Assembly (NCBI GenBank): GCA_002104905.1
Contig: MCFE01000436.1
Coordinates: 1-64,000 of the forward strand
DNA from: Basidiobolus meristosporus CBS 931.73
Lineage: Eukaryota; Basidiobolomycota; Basidiobolomycetes; Basidiobolales; Basidiobolaceae
DNA length: 64,000 bases
Reading direction: 5' to 3'
In this document: positions 34,241-44,649 of the stretch, one piece after another
Position numbering within the stretch: the first letter of the stretch is position 1
Layout: every line of letters starts with the position of its first letter
Made by a program: the position numbers and the translations under genes
Notes under the pieces: generated by a model
The model's database searches: none
Seen by the model: the letters and a program-made list of their open reading frames with translations, nothing else
What the model was told of the DNA's origin: nothing

Positions 34241-35523
34241 CAATTTGTTGAATATATTTACTCTATCCTGTCATTCTTCAGGAGTGTACCCTCTAAGTAA
34301 ATATACACCTGAGCAAAGTGTAATCAGTCTTCACAGTGCACTTGACTCCTTTAATGTAGCATATCCAGGTCTTCAAGCAGTGTATTATAGTAAGTATCTC
34401 CTTCTCATGCACTGGATAGTTTTGTTCTGCTGAGTTCAGTTTCTTGATTCAAAGGCAACTGGGTAGTTCTTTCCCTGGGGTTCTAGGCTCAACACTCCAC
34501 CAATTGAATATTCTGAAGCATATGTGCACAGAGTAAACTCTTTTCTGAAGTCTGGAATGCTTAAGCTTGGCAGCATAGCAAGCTTATTCTTAAGGGCCCA
34601 AAAGGCAGTCTCAAAGGTTATGCACCACTTTATGGTGTTGTCTTTCTTAAGAATAGCAGTTGCAGGGGCTGCAATATTTGCAAAGAACTTGACAAATCTC
34701 CAATAATAGGAAACCATTCTAAGAAATGATCTTAGTTCTGAGATGCTATGGGGCTGCTTCAGGTTCTTGATGACTTCAACCTTCTTTATGTTCAAGGTCA
34801 CTTCTGTGATGGTCCAAAAGCTCATCAATTCAGGGTATGGGTACTTATTCTTCAGTGCAGCTGAGTTGAGGGCTCTATGGTCAATGCACATCCTAAGTGT
34901 TCTGCCCCTCTTTTTCACAAAGAGTACTGATGCTCCCCAAGGTGACTTGCAAGGTCCAATATATCCTTGCTCCAATAACTGATCTATTTGTCTCTTCAGC
35001 TCTTACAAATCCAATGGATGTATTCTATAAGGTGTCTTACTCACTGAGGACCATCTTCTGTGTCAATGGCATGATCCACATCTCTGACTGGGGGTAAGCC
35101 AACAAATACATCTGGAAACATGTCTGAATATTCCTTCAAAAGAGTGTGGACCTTCTGGGGTGCTGGAGTGGAGGAGTCCTCCTGCAATACTACCATGATG
35201 ATCATCTGGGTGTATTTTCTAAGTGCTACACAGAACTGTGTCTTGCTCAGTTCATTTGTTTCACAAACACTGGAATTGACCAAGCTGAAATCCAGTCTGG
35301 CAGGTAATAGCTCATAGGTCATGTTGTTCTTCAGGATCTGAGTGGCATGGGTTCTCCAGTTGCTTGATGGATTACAACAAAATAGCCAGGTTTTTCCAAG
35401 TGCATGGTCAAACTTGCAGCTTCCAAATATAAATGCCTGTAGGTCTTCTTCATAGTCATTGATCTTCATTCTCACTGGCTGAGTAATATGGTTGATTATG
35501 TGACAGTTCCCATCTGCTGTCAA
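34241..35523 (-). pseudogene. Gypsy-2B protease-RT-RNase H with palm deletion
   Basis: 35041-35523 is open and holds the protease-end/linker region (L-L-K-E-Y-S-D-M-F-P-D-V-F near its end, the usual approach to RT). 34436-34975 is open and begins with RT fingers ([22 protein letters not shown]). It then jumps to the thumb ([13 protein letters not shown]) and RNase H ([12 protein letters not shown]). The YxDD palm is absent, so this copy could not reverse transcribe. Confidence 0.8.
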
Positions 35524-35559
35524 GCCTGAAGTTGATTTGGTGAGTTCTGAGTTAATTCA

Positions 35560-36600
35560 AGCTTTTAAAGAATACAGCTCTGACACGTACTCATGCAATA
35601 CTCCTGAATCAATCATGATTTTGGTAGGTACTCCATTGATGACTCCATTCAAGTGTAATAGCTTTGCTGAGTTCAAGGTCATTTAGGATAAGTGTTCTTC
35701 TGTCACATGGGAGGTAAGCTCTGAGTCTTCTTCATGTTCATCCTCCATGTGGCAATGCTCAAGGGGCTCAAAATGGTTGAAAGTTCTTGATGACCCATGT
35801 TGATTTCATCTCTGTGGGTAGTACTTTGCAATTTTTCCTTGCTGGTGGCAGTTGAAGCAAAGGCATTCTATTTACATTCTTCTGTGGTGGGATTCTTCTG
35901 CATAGCATCTATTTCCCTTGGCATTGCTTCTGGTTTTCTTCTTTCATAGTGATTGTAGCCTCTCAGACTAGTCATTGTGAGTATCCCAACTCCAAACATA
36001 GCTAAGTCAAAGTCAATAGCAACCTTGATAGCTTTTTCAATAGTCTGAGGTCTCTGATTATTAACTACCTTGCAAGTTTGTTTTTTCAACTCATCAATAA
36101 AGTATTCAGCTTGTTCCAGGGGTACATTCTTTCAGTTTGTCCAAGCAGATATCTATATTCATAGATCTACTCTTGAACCATTCCCTCTATCTGAGTGTTC
36201 TCAACTTCCTTCTTAGCAGTGTCTGCTGATGTGAGGGTTCAAAGCATCCTGAATTTCAACACAAACTCATTGCAGGTAGAAACTTTAGAACATCCCATCA
36301 TGGTGGCTGACCTGATCTTGTTGTAGTACCACTGCAAAGCTGCATTTGCTAGGTCAGAGGCTGCATAATGCAACTTGCTTTCTGGAGCAAATCCCTCAGC
36401 CATGAAAACTTCTTCAATCTAGGAAAGCCAGGTTCCCAGGTCTTCATTGGCTCTACCATGGTACTGGTTAACCTTAACACTAAAGTTGCACTTGACAGGG
36501 TTTTGCTGGCTTTGGGCCACAGTATTCATTCTTTGTTGCTGCTGGGCCATGGTTTGATGCATATCATCAATCCATGTTTGATTTTCTGACATCTCAAGGG
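35560..36600 (-). pseudogene. Gypsy-2B gag pseudogene
   Basis: Minus-strand remnant between the LTR/primer site and the protease region. A zinc-knuckle remnant is readable near 35813-35865 as C-F-N-C-H-Q-Q-G-K-I-A-K-Y-Y, where the expected His and final Cys have become Ile and Tyr. 35868-36089 is a short open piece. The start, with M-S-E-N-Q-T-W-I-D-D-M-H, lies near 36555-36590. Confidence 0.65.
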
Positions 36601-36650
36601 AGGCTTCATCCTTCTTCAGGAGGGATGTTTCTAATTATTGCTACTACCAA

Positions 36651-37019
36651 TGTTACAAGTCTTGATATAAGAATTGTATAGGTATAGGGAGCTTAGCTAG
36701 CATTATATTCACTAAAACTTAAGGAGATTTTCATTGAGGTTACAGCAGATCCTTATATATATTTTGCCAGATCAGTTGCTTGCTAATTGTATTTCATAAT
36801 GTTGGTTGTGGCAGATGACTCCTTTGATTGCAACATCATCACCCAATTAGATTATAATTAATAGAAATATTTCTGTCTGATAAGGAGCTACTGATTCATC
36901 TGCTGACTAATTGTACTGATCTGATAGATAACACTGATATACTGATAGGCTAAATATAAAGCTAACTGATTTGATTAAACACTGATCTAATTTAAACATT
37001 GGAGTGGTAGATTGTAACA
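36651..37019 (-). repeat. Gypsy-2B 5' LTR
   Basis: It begins TGTTACAAGTCTTG and ends TAGATTGTAACA, 369 bp. On the minus strand TTGGTAGTAGCAATAATTAG follows it directly and is the candidate primer-binding site; Gypsy-2C has TTGGTGACAGCAATAACC at the same place. It differs from the 3' LTR at many positions, so the insertion is old. Confidence 0.85.
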
Positions 37020-37186
37020 TCATCAGTCAAAACCCACATTAGGAAGTACAATCAGTTAGTAATATATCTGGCAGAATGCTTACCAGGAGCTGCTGAGACC
37101 TTAATAAAATCAGTTCAAGTTTCTGTGAATTCAATACTGGCTAAACTCCCTATTCCTCTGCAACTCTTATATCTGGACTTGTAACA
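37020..37186 (+). repeat. Gypsy-2A 3' LTR, right part
   Basis: This continues the LTR interrupted at 29091: TCATCAGTCAAAACCC... to GGACTTGTAACA at 37186. It is plus-oriented, opposite to the LTR it abuts. Confidence 0.85.
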
Positions 37187-38232
37187 ATTGATTGCCCACA
37201 CATATTATTTGCTTATCCTGTTTCTGGGCTGTTTCCTCATTTCTCTGGGCCATTGCATCTATCCTATCTGCCACTGCTCCTAATTACCTCATTGATGCCA
37301 TGGAATGAGCTGACTATAAACTTGCTAATACAGGTTGTGGTGATTCTATGATGGCCACTTGCTGGTTGTCAACGGAAGGTACTGCATTTGGTACATTCTT
37401 ATCTGCCTCAGCATCATGGTGGTCTTGTGACTCCTGATAGGTTCTCATTTGCCTACTTAACTGAGTGCCTAAGGAGTCTGAATTATTACCCTCTGTGAGA
37501 ATACTGCCAAAATGGCCTTTTTAAATACATCCGTGCTTGTTGCACTGAGCATCAAAGGAAGCTGTAGTCCAACTGTTCTTCTGCTTCTGTCAACAGTTTG
37601 GTTTGGTTGGAAACCAGACAACTTTCTTTATTTTTGGCAGCATATATTTGGAAGTGAGTTAAACCAGAGGGGAGATGGTGTTACATATACCTATATATGT
37701 GGTGCCACCGCATTATATGTAATACTGACTTGGGCAGGTCATCAATGAATTTTGCATTCATGTAAGTGCAATGTCTCAAATACAGGACTGTCTTAAATTT
37801 ACATGAGTTTTGACAAAAAAGTGATACAAAGCGTTACCTTGTTGAGTGCCAAATGTTTGTCCCATGGTGAAGACTACTTTGATCAGGGTTATGCAAGGGG
37901 AGTTGGGAAAGAAAATACCATCTGGTAAATTGGCTCAGTAACATTATACAGAACTAGTTGTAGGCTGCCATACTGCCATGATAATGCTAGTAGAGGCTCA
38001 TATTGAGGCAGTCAGACTGCCAACAAGTTTTCTGTGGTGTGAGACATTGAATATGTTTGCTTATTAGGTCTGCTTAAATAATTTTAGAGCAAGTTAAGAC
38101 TCTCAGAATATCACACAATACTCATTCAAAGACAGCTCAGACACTGCAAGGTTTTTAGCTCTATTTGGCAGTAAATTATGACAGTTGATTCAGATTGGAT
38201 CCACCTACAGGACCAAACTACCGCTTATAGGA
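37187..38232 (+). mobile_element. CACTA-3: reversed copy with the transposase gene deleted
   Basis: The reverse complement matches CACTA-1 in two blocks. 37187-37860 corresponds to the divergent intergenic region and the start of the second ORF (13530-14180). About 37880-38232 corresponds to the terminal 10387-10815 region, ending in a CACTA-like terminus (TCCTATAAGCGGTAGTTTGG). The tnp2 gene between them (2.7 kb) is missing. No open frame of substance remains. Confidence 0.65.
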
Positions 38233-39698
38233 ATAATTGCAGTGGGCTTTTAGGGGCAGAGTGAGCTGCAGCTCTATGGCACTATCTAGCAATGTGATTC
38301 CTACCATTATGTAGTGGTAGGATATAGTAACTGATGATTTTGCTCAGTCTTACATACATTACCCTGATTGGCAATCTTGATTCATGTACTCTTCATAATT
38401 GTCACAATACATTCTTTTTAGTGATTTTCTACTTATGTGAGCACATTGTGTATTTATAGGGACCTAGACTGTTTTGTAAATAATGCTAGTTTCTTCTCTA
38501 AATGAATTTCTGCTGTGGTTACCAACTAATATGGGGAATCTCCTTATGTGTCCAAATGTTTGCACTTGTTATAGATCTTCTCTAATGTGGCAACAGGAAA
38601 TCCGGCAGTAGTGATGTTATTGCTACACAGAGACTATTTGTATGTGTAAGTCATAATAAGATTGGTAAGCAATAGAGTGCAGATGGTTTGAAATTGTTTA
38701 GTGCAATCTGTTTAGCTATGCTTAGTCTCAGCTCATTCTTAATACACCCCAGTCAGACTTTATCCCCTGACTTACAGGCATGGTCCAGACTAAAAATATT
38801 GATGTTGAATCTCTTTGGGCTCTTGTCAAGTGATGTAGTATGGCCCATGTCCTCATACAGATATCTGTGAGCTATTCATTAAATTGGCAGAACTGTATAC
38901 CTCAGTGAGTCATAGCAAGGGAGAAATTTGAGTGAAAGCTATGGCAAGAGTTCAAAATCAAGATGCTGTAGATGCATTTAAGATAATAAATAGCCGGACA
39001 AGTATTGAGGTCAACAACAAGCTAAGAGTGGGGGGATTTGATGTGGAGGCTGCACATAATTTGCACAATCCACTTGTGTCCCACCTGTAGGAACCAAGGA
39101 TATTTGAATAAGCTTTTGTCTTAAATAACAAGTGTACTGCATGACATATTAGTAGAACTAGATAGCTTCCAAGAGCATACACCCAGGATTTATCAGGGCA
39201 ATACTTGCTAGGTATCATACAAAGGGTAAGCAAGTGTCTTGAAGAATCAGAAGGTAGGCTTCAAGAGGCAAAATATAGACCACAAGTTACTGCACCATCA
39301 CTATGCCAGTGTGCTTCAATGAAGTCCCCACAAAGCCTAGTAGCAGCTGCATGCTGGGATACAGCAACTCAGTTGACATTTACATCCTTGTCAGAAGTGC
39401 TATGCACCAAGTTGATGCAAGTCAAGTCAATGTGTGTGGTCCATAGCAATTCTACTAGAACTCAGCAAGCTGCACAATTAGCCATAGATTCATTGGAGCC
39501 AAAGCATCATCTGGTGCAGCTCAGGGTGGGCAAGCAAGAGCACAGCACTCATCAACAAGTAGGCAGCCCATTGAGGAGTTCACATGTAGCTAAGATGATA
39601 GCCTACAAGGAAGTAGTTTTCATGTGCAAAGAGAATTATCACCAAATGATTGTGTAGAAATGTCTGCAAAAAAAACTAGAAGATGATGAAATAACATA
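38233..39698 (-). mobile_element. HARB-e: reversed, decayed Harbinger-like element
   Basis: 38265-38360 matches the reversed 3' end of the family (the 'taccattatgtagtggtag' segment). A decayed stretch follows, then the second ORF on the plus strand (about 38690-39690). Most of the transposase gene is lost. It is bounded on the right by the Gypsy-2C LTR. Confidence 0.65.
38690..39690 (+). pseudogene. HARB-e second ORF pseudogene
   Basis: Plus-strand relative of the HARB-d second ORF: N-N-K-L-R-V-G-G-F-D-V-E-A-A near 39015-39055, and the open piece 39205-39657 beginning with I-Q-R-V-S-K-C-L-E-E-S-E-G-R-L-Q-E. The C-terminal basic segment is only partly recognisable. Frameshifted. Confidence 0.6.
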
Positions 39699-40066
39699 TG
39701 TTATGATCTACTGCTTGAACATTTAATCAGATCAGTTTTTAGTCATATCACTTAGTTTTAGGCTTAGACTATCAGTATATCAGGGCTATCTGTCAAATCA
39801 AGATCATTAGTCAGCAGATGAATTAGCAGACCCTTTTCATACAGAAATAGATACATCAAGTAAGATCTAATTGAGTGATGATGGTGCAATCAAATGAGTC
39901 ATCAGCCTGATTCTATATTAGGAAATAAAATTATGCAGCAATCAATCTGGCAAAATGTACAAAGGGAGCTGCTGGAACCTGAATAAAAATCAGTTCAAGT
40001 TTTATTGAATACAATACTAGCTAAACTCCCTATTCATCTACAACTCTTTCATCAAGACTTGTAAAA
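39699..40066 (+). repeat. Gypsy-2C 5' LTR
   Basis: It begins TGTTATGATCTACTGC and ends GACTTGTAAAA (the family's GTAACA end with one change), 368 bp. It is followed by TTGGTGACAGC, the candidate primer site. It lies against the end of HARB-e. Confidence 0.8.
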
Positions 40067-40490
40067 TTGGTGACAGCAATAACCAGAAACCTCCCACCCT
40101 GAAGGAAGAAGGAGCCACCCTCAAGATATCAGAAAATCAAGAATAGTCTTATGCTATGCAGCAAATTCTGGCCCAACAGTAACAGTTATTCCAGATCCTT
40201 AGCCAGCAGCAACAGGGAAGGAATACTATGGACCAGAGAAAGCAAAACCCTGTCAAGAACAACTTTAGTGTGAAGGTCAACCAGTACCATGGTAGAGTTG
40301 ATGAAAATCCGTGAACTTGGCACTTCCAGACTGAAGAAGCTTTTAAGGCTAAGAGAATTACTCCAGAAATCAAGTTGTACTATACAGCCTCTTACTTAGC
40401 AGGTGCAGCTTTACAGTAGTATCATAACAAGGTCAGGTCAGCCACCATGATTGGATGCTCTACAATCTCTAGCTTAGGATTGTGCAGCAC
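40067..40490 (+). pseudogene. Gypsy-2C gag, 5' part only
   Basis: After the primer site the translation is Gln-rich and then shows a capsid-type segment: V-N-Q-Y-H-G-R-V-D-E-N-P near 40278-40315 and F-Q-T-E-E-A-F-K-A near 40325-40350. Stops interrupt it. The element is truncated near 40490, where CACTA terminal sequence begins. Confidence 0.6.
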
Positions 40491-40499
40491 ACCATTAAT

Positions 40500-42060
40500 T
40501 CCAAGGTTTCACCCCAGGATCCTGATGGCTGATCTGGATTGGATTCACCTAGAGAGCCAAGTTATTTTCCACAATGACTTCCTGGCTGTCTTCCACATGC
40601 TACCTCTGTTATGAAGTAAATTCCCTTGATCTCACACATTTAAAAGCTGTATCATTGAGTGTGTCCAGATATGTTGGCTATCTTGCTGATGGCAGGGTAT
40701 TCATAAATCAGCTGATATTATGTACTTTGACATGACAGCCTTATTCAAGTACAATATCTTGCCAGCTACTTATTACTTTGATTACAGTACATAGCTCCTT
40801 CTGCTACCTAGCATATGCTATGTCAGGTGAGTATGTGATGCCTTGTGGCTCACCTTAGCTGTCCAAGTTTGTCGTATAGAATAAAAGCTTTGAAAAACAA
40901 GGCTCATTTGTGGGCCTATCTCTGTCTATAATGGTATTTCTTGTGAAATCAACAGAATCCCAATGTGCATTTGGAGAACCCATAGAGAAGCACCTGAACA
41001 GTTCATAAAGCTAACTGAGCTCAGCTACCCAGTTACTAATGAATATTAATATCGATTGCTCAAAAATTAGCATGCTTTCACCTTTAGAAGTAATGACAGC
41101 TTTGTGGACTCTTGCTACTTCCTGCAAATATTTTTTTCAGTAGCAACTTACTTGGTGTATGCTGCAAATGGACAATCATTATGCTGCTGACAAGATATGA
41201 CCCATATATTTTCCTGATACAATCACATGTAATAGTTGCATGGCTTTCACATCAGAAAAGATATTACTGGATACGCAACTTATTGAGAACTCACCACCAT
41301 AGGGGGAACATCATTAAAGTACTAGAGATTATAGATTTACCCCATCTAGTGAAGCACATGTAATCCAACAAATACCATGAAGCCATAAAGTACCATAACA
41401 AGTATCAATCAGTTTCAAATATTTTGCATATATTCAATTGCAGATACTGCAGACAACTGTGAAGAGATAATTACCTGGAAGGTATATATGTGCATATATT
41501 TGACTTGGCACTTTATATTTACTACAGAATTTACAAATATCAGAGCCAGAGCACACCTAAGTGGGTGATCAGAGTTCAGCAGGGATAAGGAGCATATTGA
41601 TCAATTCCAAAATGTATTTTGAGGATGTTCAGAATATGCCCATGGCAAAATTGGCAATAACAAGGCAAATGTATGTAAGTTGTATATACTACTAACAACA
41701 TAAGGTATATGGCAACTTTTCAAGTTTCACACCTAAAGCTGTAATATTGGGGTGATCAAAGTGTGTCCATTGCAGCAGGTAGGTATGCATGTTGCGGTTA
41801 GTGGGCAGAAGTCTATATTTCTTGATGACTTGAACTTTATGTTGGATACTCATGGTAGTTGTTGGTAAGCATAAAAGGAGGAATACTCTCCAATCCAATA
41901 TGTAAATAGCACTGAGGGATGTAGTAGAATGAAATAGCATTTGGTAAATTGGTGGAATGGCATTATACATGTGCTGCATCAGGCTGCAGCACTGCCATGA
42001 AATTGCTAGCAGACCTCTGCATTAAGGCTGTCAAAACACTGGTAAGCTTTTATCTATATG
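40500..42060 (+). mobile_element. CACTA fragments in mixed orientation
   Basis: 40520-40588 is the reversed CACTA terminus (…GTTATTTTCCACAATGA). 40600-40740 matches CACTA-1 at 12235-12370 in the same orientation. About 41010-42060 matches the reversed tnp2 C-terminal and subterminal region (for example 41690-42050 against 10650-11020). It is a scrambled remnant with no functional gene. The 40741-41000 part could not be placed. Confidence 0.5.
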
Positions 42061-42149
42061 TGGCATTTGCATGTATGGGCAAGGCAGGTCCTCTCCAATA
42101 GGTGCAAACCACATTAAGACCATCAGATTGCTGTATAAGTCCTGCTAAC

Positions 42150-42480
42150 AGAGCATAAAAATACACTCAAGTTTACCATAAAATCTGGCTAAAGAAGCTG
42201 CACAACACTGTCACAATCATTCCAAAGAGTTGTCAAGCATGTCAGTGTTTCCAAGCTGCCATCATGGGGCAGCCTTATTGTAGGATTTTGATGATTGCTC
42301 TAGATTGCATTCACCTGCTTGGCCTAGTTATATCTCATCAGCAGTATTGTGGCTCTATACTTTCCATAAGGCCATCAAACTCTGTGCTTTGAAGTGATAG
42401 CTGCTTTGTCATTTTCATTGTTTCTTTCAAAATTCCTTGTATCCCCATAGTACAATAGTACATGACCTGTATTGCCTGAA
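42150..42480 (+). pseudogene. Possible gypsy integrase zinc-region remnant
   Basis: The translation shows L-K-K-L-H-N-T-V, then S-C-Q-A-C-Q-C-F and A-L-D-C-I-H-L-L-G, which resembles the C-x2-C end of a gypsy integrase zinc region followed by the first part of the core. It is short and unsupported by neighbours. Confidence 0.3.
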
Positions 42481-43489
42481 TCTGTTCTATTGAGAAGATC
42501 TACATCCCAAAGAAAAAAACTCAACAAATGACCTGTAAAATACAAACTGAATATCAGTGTTTTTCATGTATTCCAAATAGTGAAAACTCTCAATATCTGA
42601 GTCAGTACCTTCATAGCATATGTTGAATCATTTTTTCAGGCAAAACTAGGCCAACTGGTATACATATCACACATGAAAGACAGCTTCTGCTCAATTGCAC
42701 CAGAAGTTGCAACTGAAAATATGCAGCCAATGCACCAGTAGAATACCTTGAACCATGAGCTAAGAATTCTATGAACTCTGAGTCTGAGATTTTCATAGGG
42801 CTAACAACCAACTAATATAAGCATTGTTCCATACTTTGTCTGCTTGTCTGCCTCCTGGTTACTTACAGCAACTTATGTTTTCATCAAGATATTTACACAC
42901 TTTTCAAGCTATCTGTCATTTGTACATTGATCTGCTGTGCTTTGACCCTATGAAAATGATTAGGATGATCCTGTCAAATGACTGTCACATGATTCTTATC
43001 CTGTGACTAAGAGGTATATATCACGTGAGGATTCCATGCAATGACTGTTAAAAAAATGACTCCTCAGATCTTGCAAAAACCCAATTTAGATTTTTAATCA
43101 TAATAATGTATAAGAGGCTTTTGATGGTTGGCAGCCACTTATCTCAATTTCTGATCCCTATTACTCAATCAACTCATATATCTGTGTACAGTAAAGGCTA
43201 CTATTACTTTCATATAGTTTACCTCCTAACTCCCCCATTGCAGGTACTTCTGATGAATATAAAGTGGTACATTTCCATTGAATCTTTAATTATAATCAAT
43301 TGCCAGTTATACTGACCTATCCAAGTCCCTATACCTTATACATACATTAAGCCCAAATGTGCACTCACTATGTAACTCTATCAGAATCCTCCATTGAATA
43401 AGCACTTCTGCTGTAACAACCTTTTCCATGATGTTGGTGGAAACCCTATGGCTTAGGAGACTCTTTATCCTTGTCTGCAAGATTAATGT
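42481..43489. other. No recognisable feature
   Basis: AT-rich DNA with only short random frames. A 'ccctatgaaaatgatt' stretch near 42943 resembles the CACTA terminus weakly. No gene is supported. Confidence 0.5.
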
Positions 43490-44640
43490 GATAAAGCAAG
43501 AGACTACTTACCATACTCTTCACAGCAAAATGGAGTGGCTGAGCATGCAGACCAGTCAATAATTGATATGACATGATCTATGATCCATGATCAAAAATTA
43601 CCATATAATTTATTGGGCGGAATCAGTTGCCACAGCTGTATACCTCAAAAATTGAAGTTATACAAAAACACTTTGTGATACAACCCCATTTGAAGCATGG
43701 TATGGATGCAGACCAAGTGCAGATCATCTAAGTATACTTGGTAGTACATCATATGCCAAGAAACAGCTTGGAAATCAGTCAAAATTTGAGACACAAAGTG
43801 TTAAATGCATATTTTAGAGCCACTGCAACAGGAGCAATGCATACAGACTCAAAAATACCAAAACAAAGAGGCTGATCATGTCCAGGGATGGTTTGTGTGA
43901 TGAAAACTCATAATCTTCCCAAAGAATGACATTAGAGGATTGCAAAAATCTTATCTTAAGAACACCAATAGATAGAATTGAATAAGAGCAAAACAATCAT
44001 GGTTTTTCACTCCAGAGGACTCTACAACCATGGTTTCGCCAGAATCTGTGCCAAGGATTATCCAAGAAGTGAATTTTCTATTATTAAATGCCCAGATATC
44101 CAGCAAAAAAGAAATAGCCAAAATTGCTGTATCAATGAGGGTGCAAGCTTAGCCTATGCCTTTTTGGACTATATTGATCAGCCCCAGACTGTAAAAGAGG
44201 CCCTATATAGCCCTCAGGCAAAGCTTTGGGGATCTGCAATGACTGCGGAATATTGGGTCCTAATGAAAAATCAAACTTGGGCTTATTCAATTTACCAATC
44301 AACCAAAAACCAATTGGATGTAGATGGGTATTTAAGACAAAATAAAGGGCTGATGGCGCAATTGAAAGATACAAAGCAAGTCTTCTGGTCAAAGGATACC
44401 CACAAGTAAGAGGACTTCATAATACTAAGACCTTTGCACTAGCAGCCAAGTTTAATTCTGTCAGATTAATACTTGCTATTGCTGCTAAATATAAGTTTCT
44501 TCTACATCAAATTGATGTTAAAGTGGCATTTTTGAATGGAGACCTTGATGAGGTAACATATACAGACCAGCTCAATAAGTTTGTTAGCCTAGATAACCCC
44601 CTTTGGTGTGCAAGCTTTAAAAAAATCTATATGTAATTGC
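43490..44640 (+). pseudogene. Copia pol remnant (integrase to RT)
   Basis: This plus-strand copy matches Copia-C pol: S-Q-Q-N-G-V-A-E-H-A-D-Q-S near 43520-43560 (the integrase Glu region), the linker with F-T-P-E-D-S-T near 44005, the R-P-Y-I-A-L-like entry to RT near 44195 and the K-V-A-F-L-N-G-D-L-D-E counterpart near 44520-44550. Stops are frequent. It is more diverged than Copia-A, so older. Confidence 0.7.
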
Positions 44641-44649
44641 ACAGAAATA

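Larger units (their letters stand above)
29092..37019 (-). mobile_element. Gypsy-2B, complete but decayed Ty3/gypsy element inside Gypsy-2A's LTR
   Basis: On the minus strand the order is 5' LTR (36651-37019), primer site, gag, protease, RT-RNase H, integrase (split by HARB-d), purine tract and 3' LTR (29092-29459). The flanking 4-mers are TTAT (29088-29091) and TCAT (37020-37023), a target duplication with one change. It is about 4.5 kb without HARB-d. The RT lacks its catalytic palm, so it cannot be autonomous. Confidence 0.85.
23086..37186 (+). mobile_element. Gypsy-2A, plus-strand Ty3/gypsy element, 5' truncated and multiply nested
   Basis: It comprises RT/RNase H/integrase remnants (23.09-24.70 kb), HARB-c (24.705-28.095 kb), the integrase end, a purine tract (TAGGGGGAAA, 28261-28270) and a 3' LTR. 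The LTR is split by a MITE (28431-29044) and by the whole of Gypsy-2B (29092-37019). The LTR pieces 28271-28430, 29045-29091 and 37020-37186 add up to about 370 bp, equal to an intact LTR. The 5' half is missing; the element abuts a copia fragment. Confidence 0.8.

Noticed and set aside
42930-43000. A further CACTA terminus ('ccctatgaaaatgatt')
   Set aside because: Similarity lasts for under 30 bases and no subterminal CACTA sequence follows.
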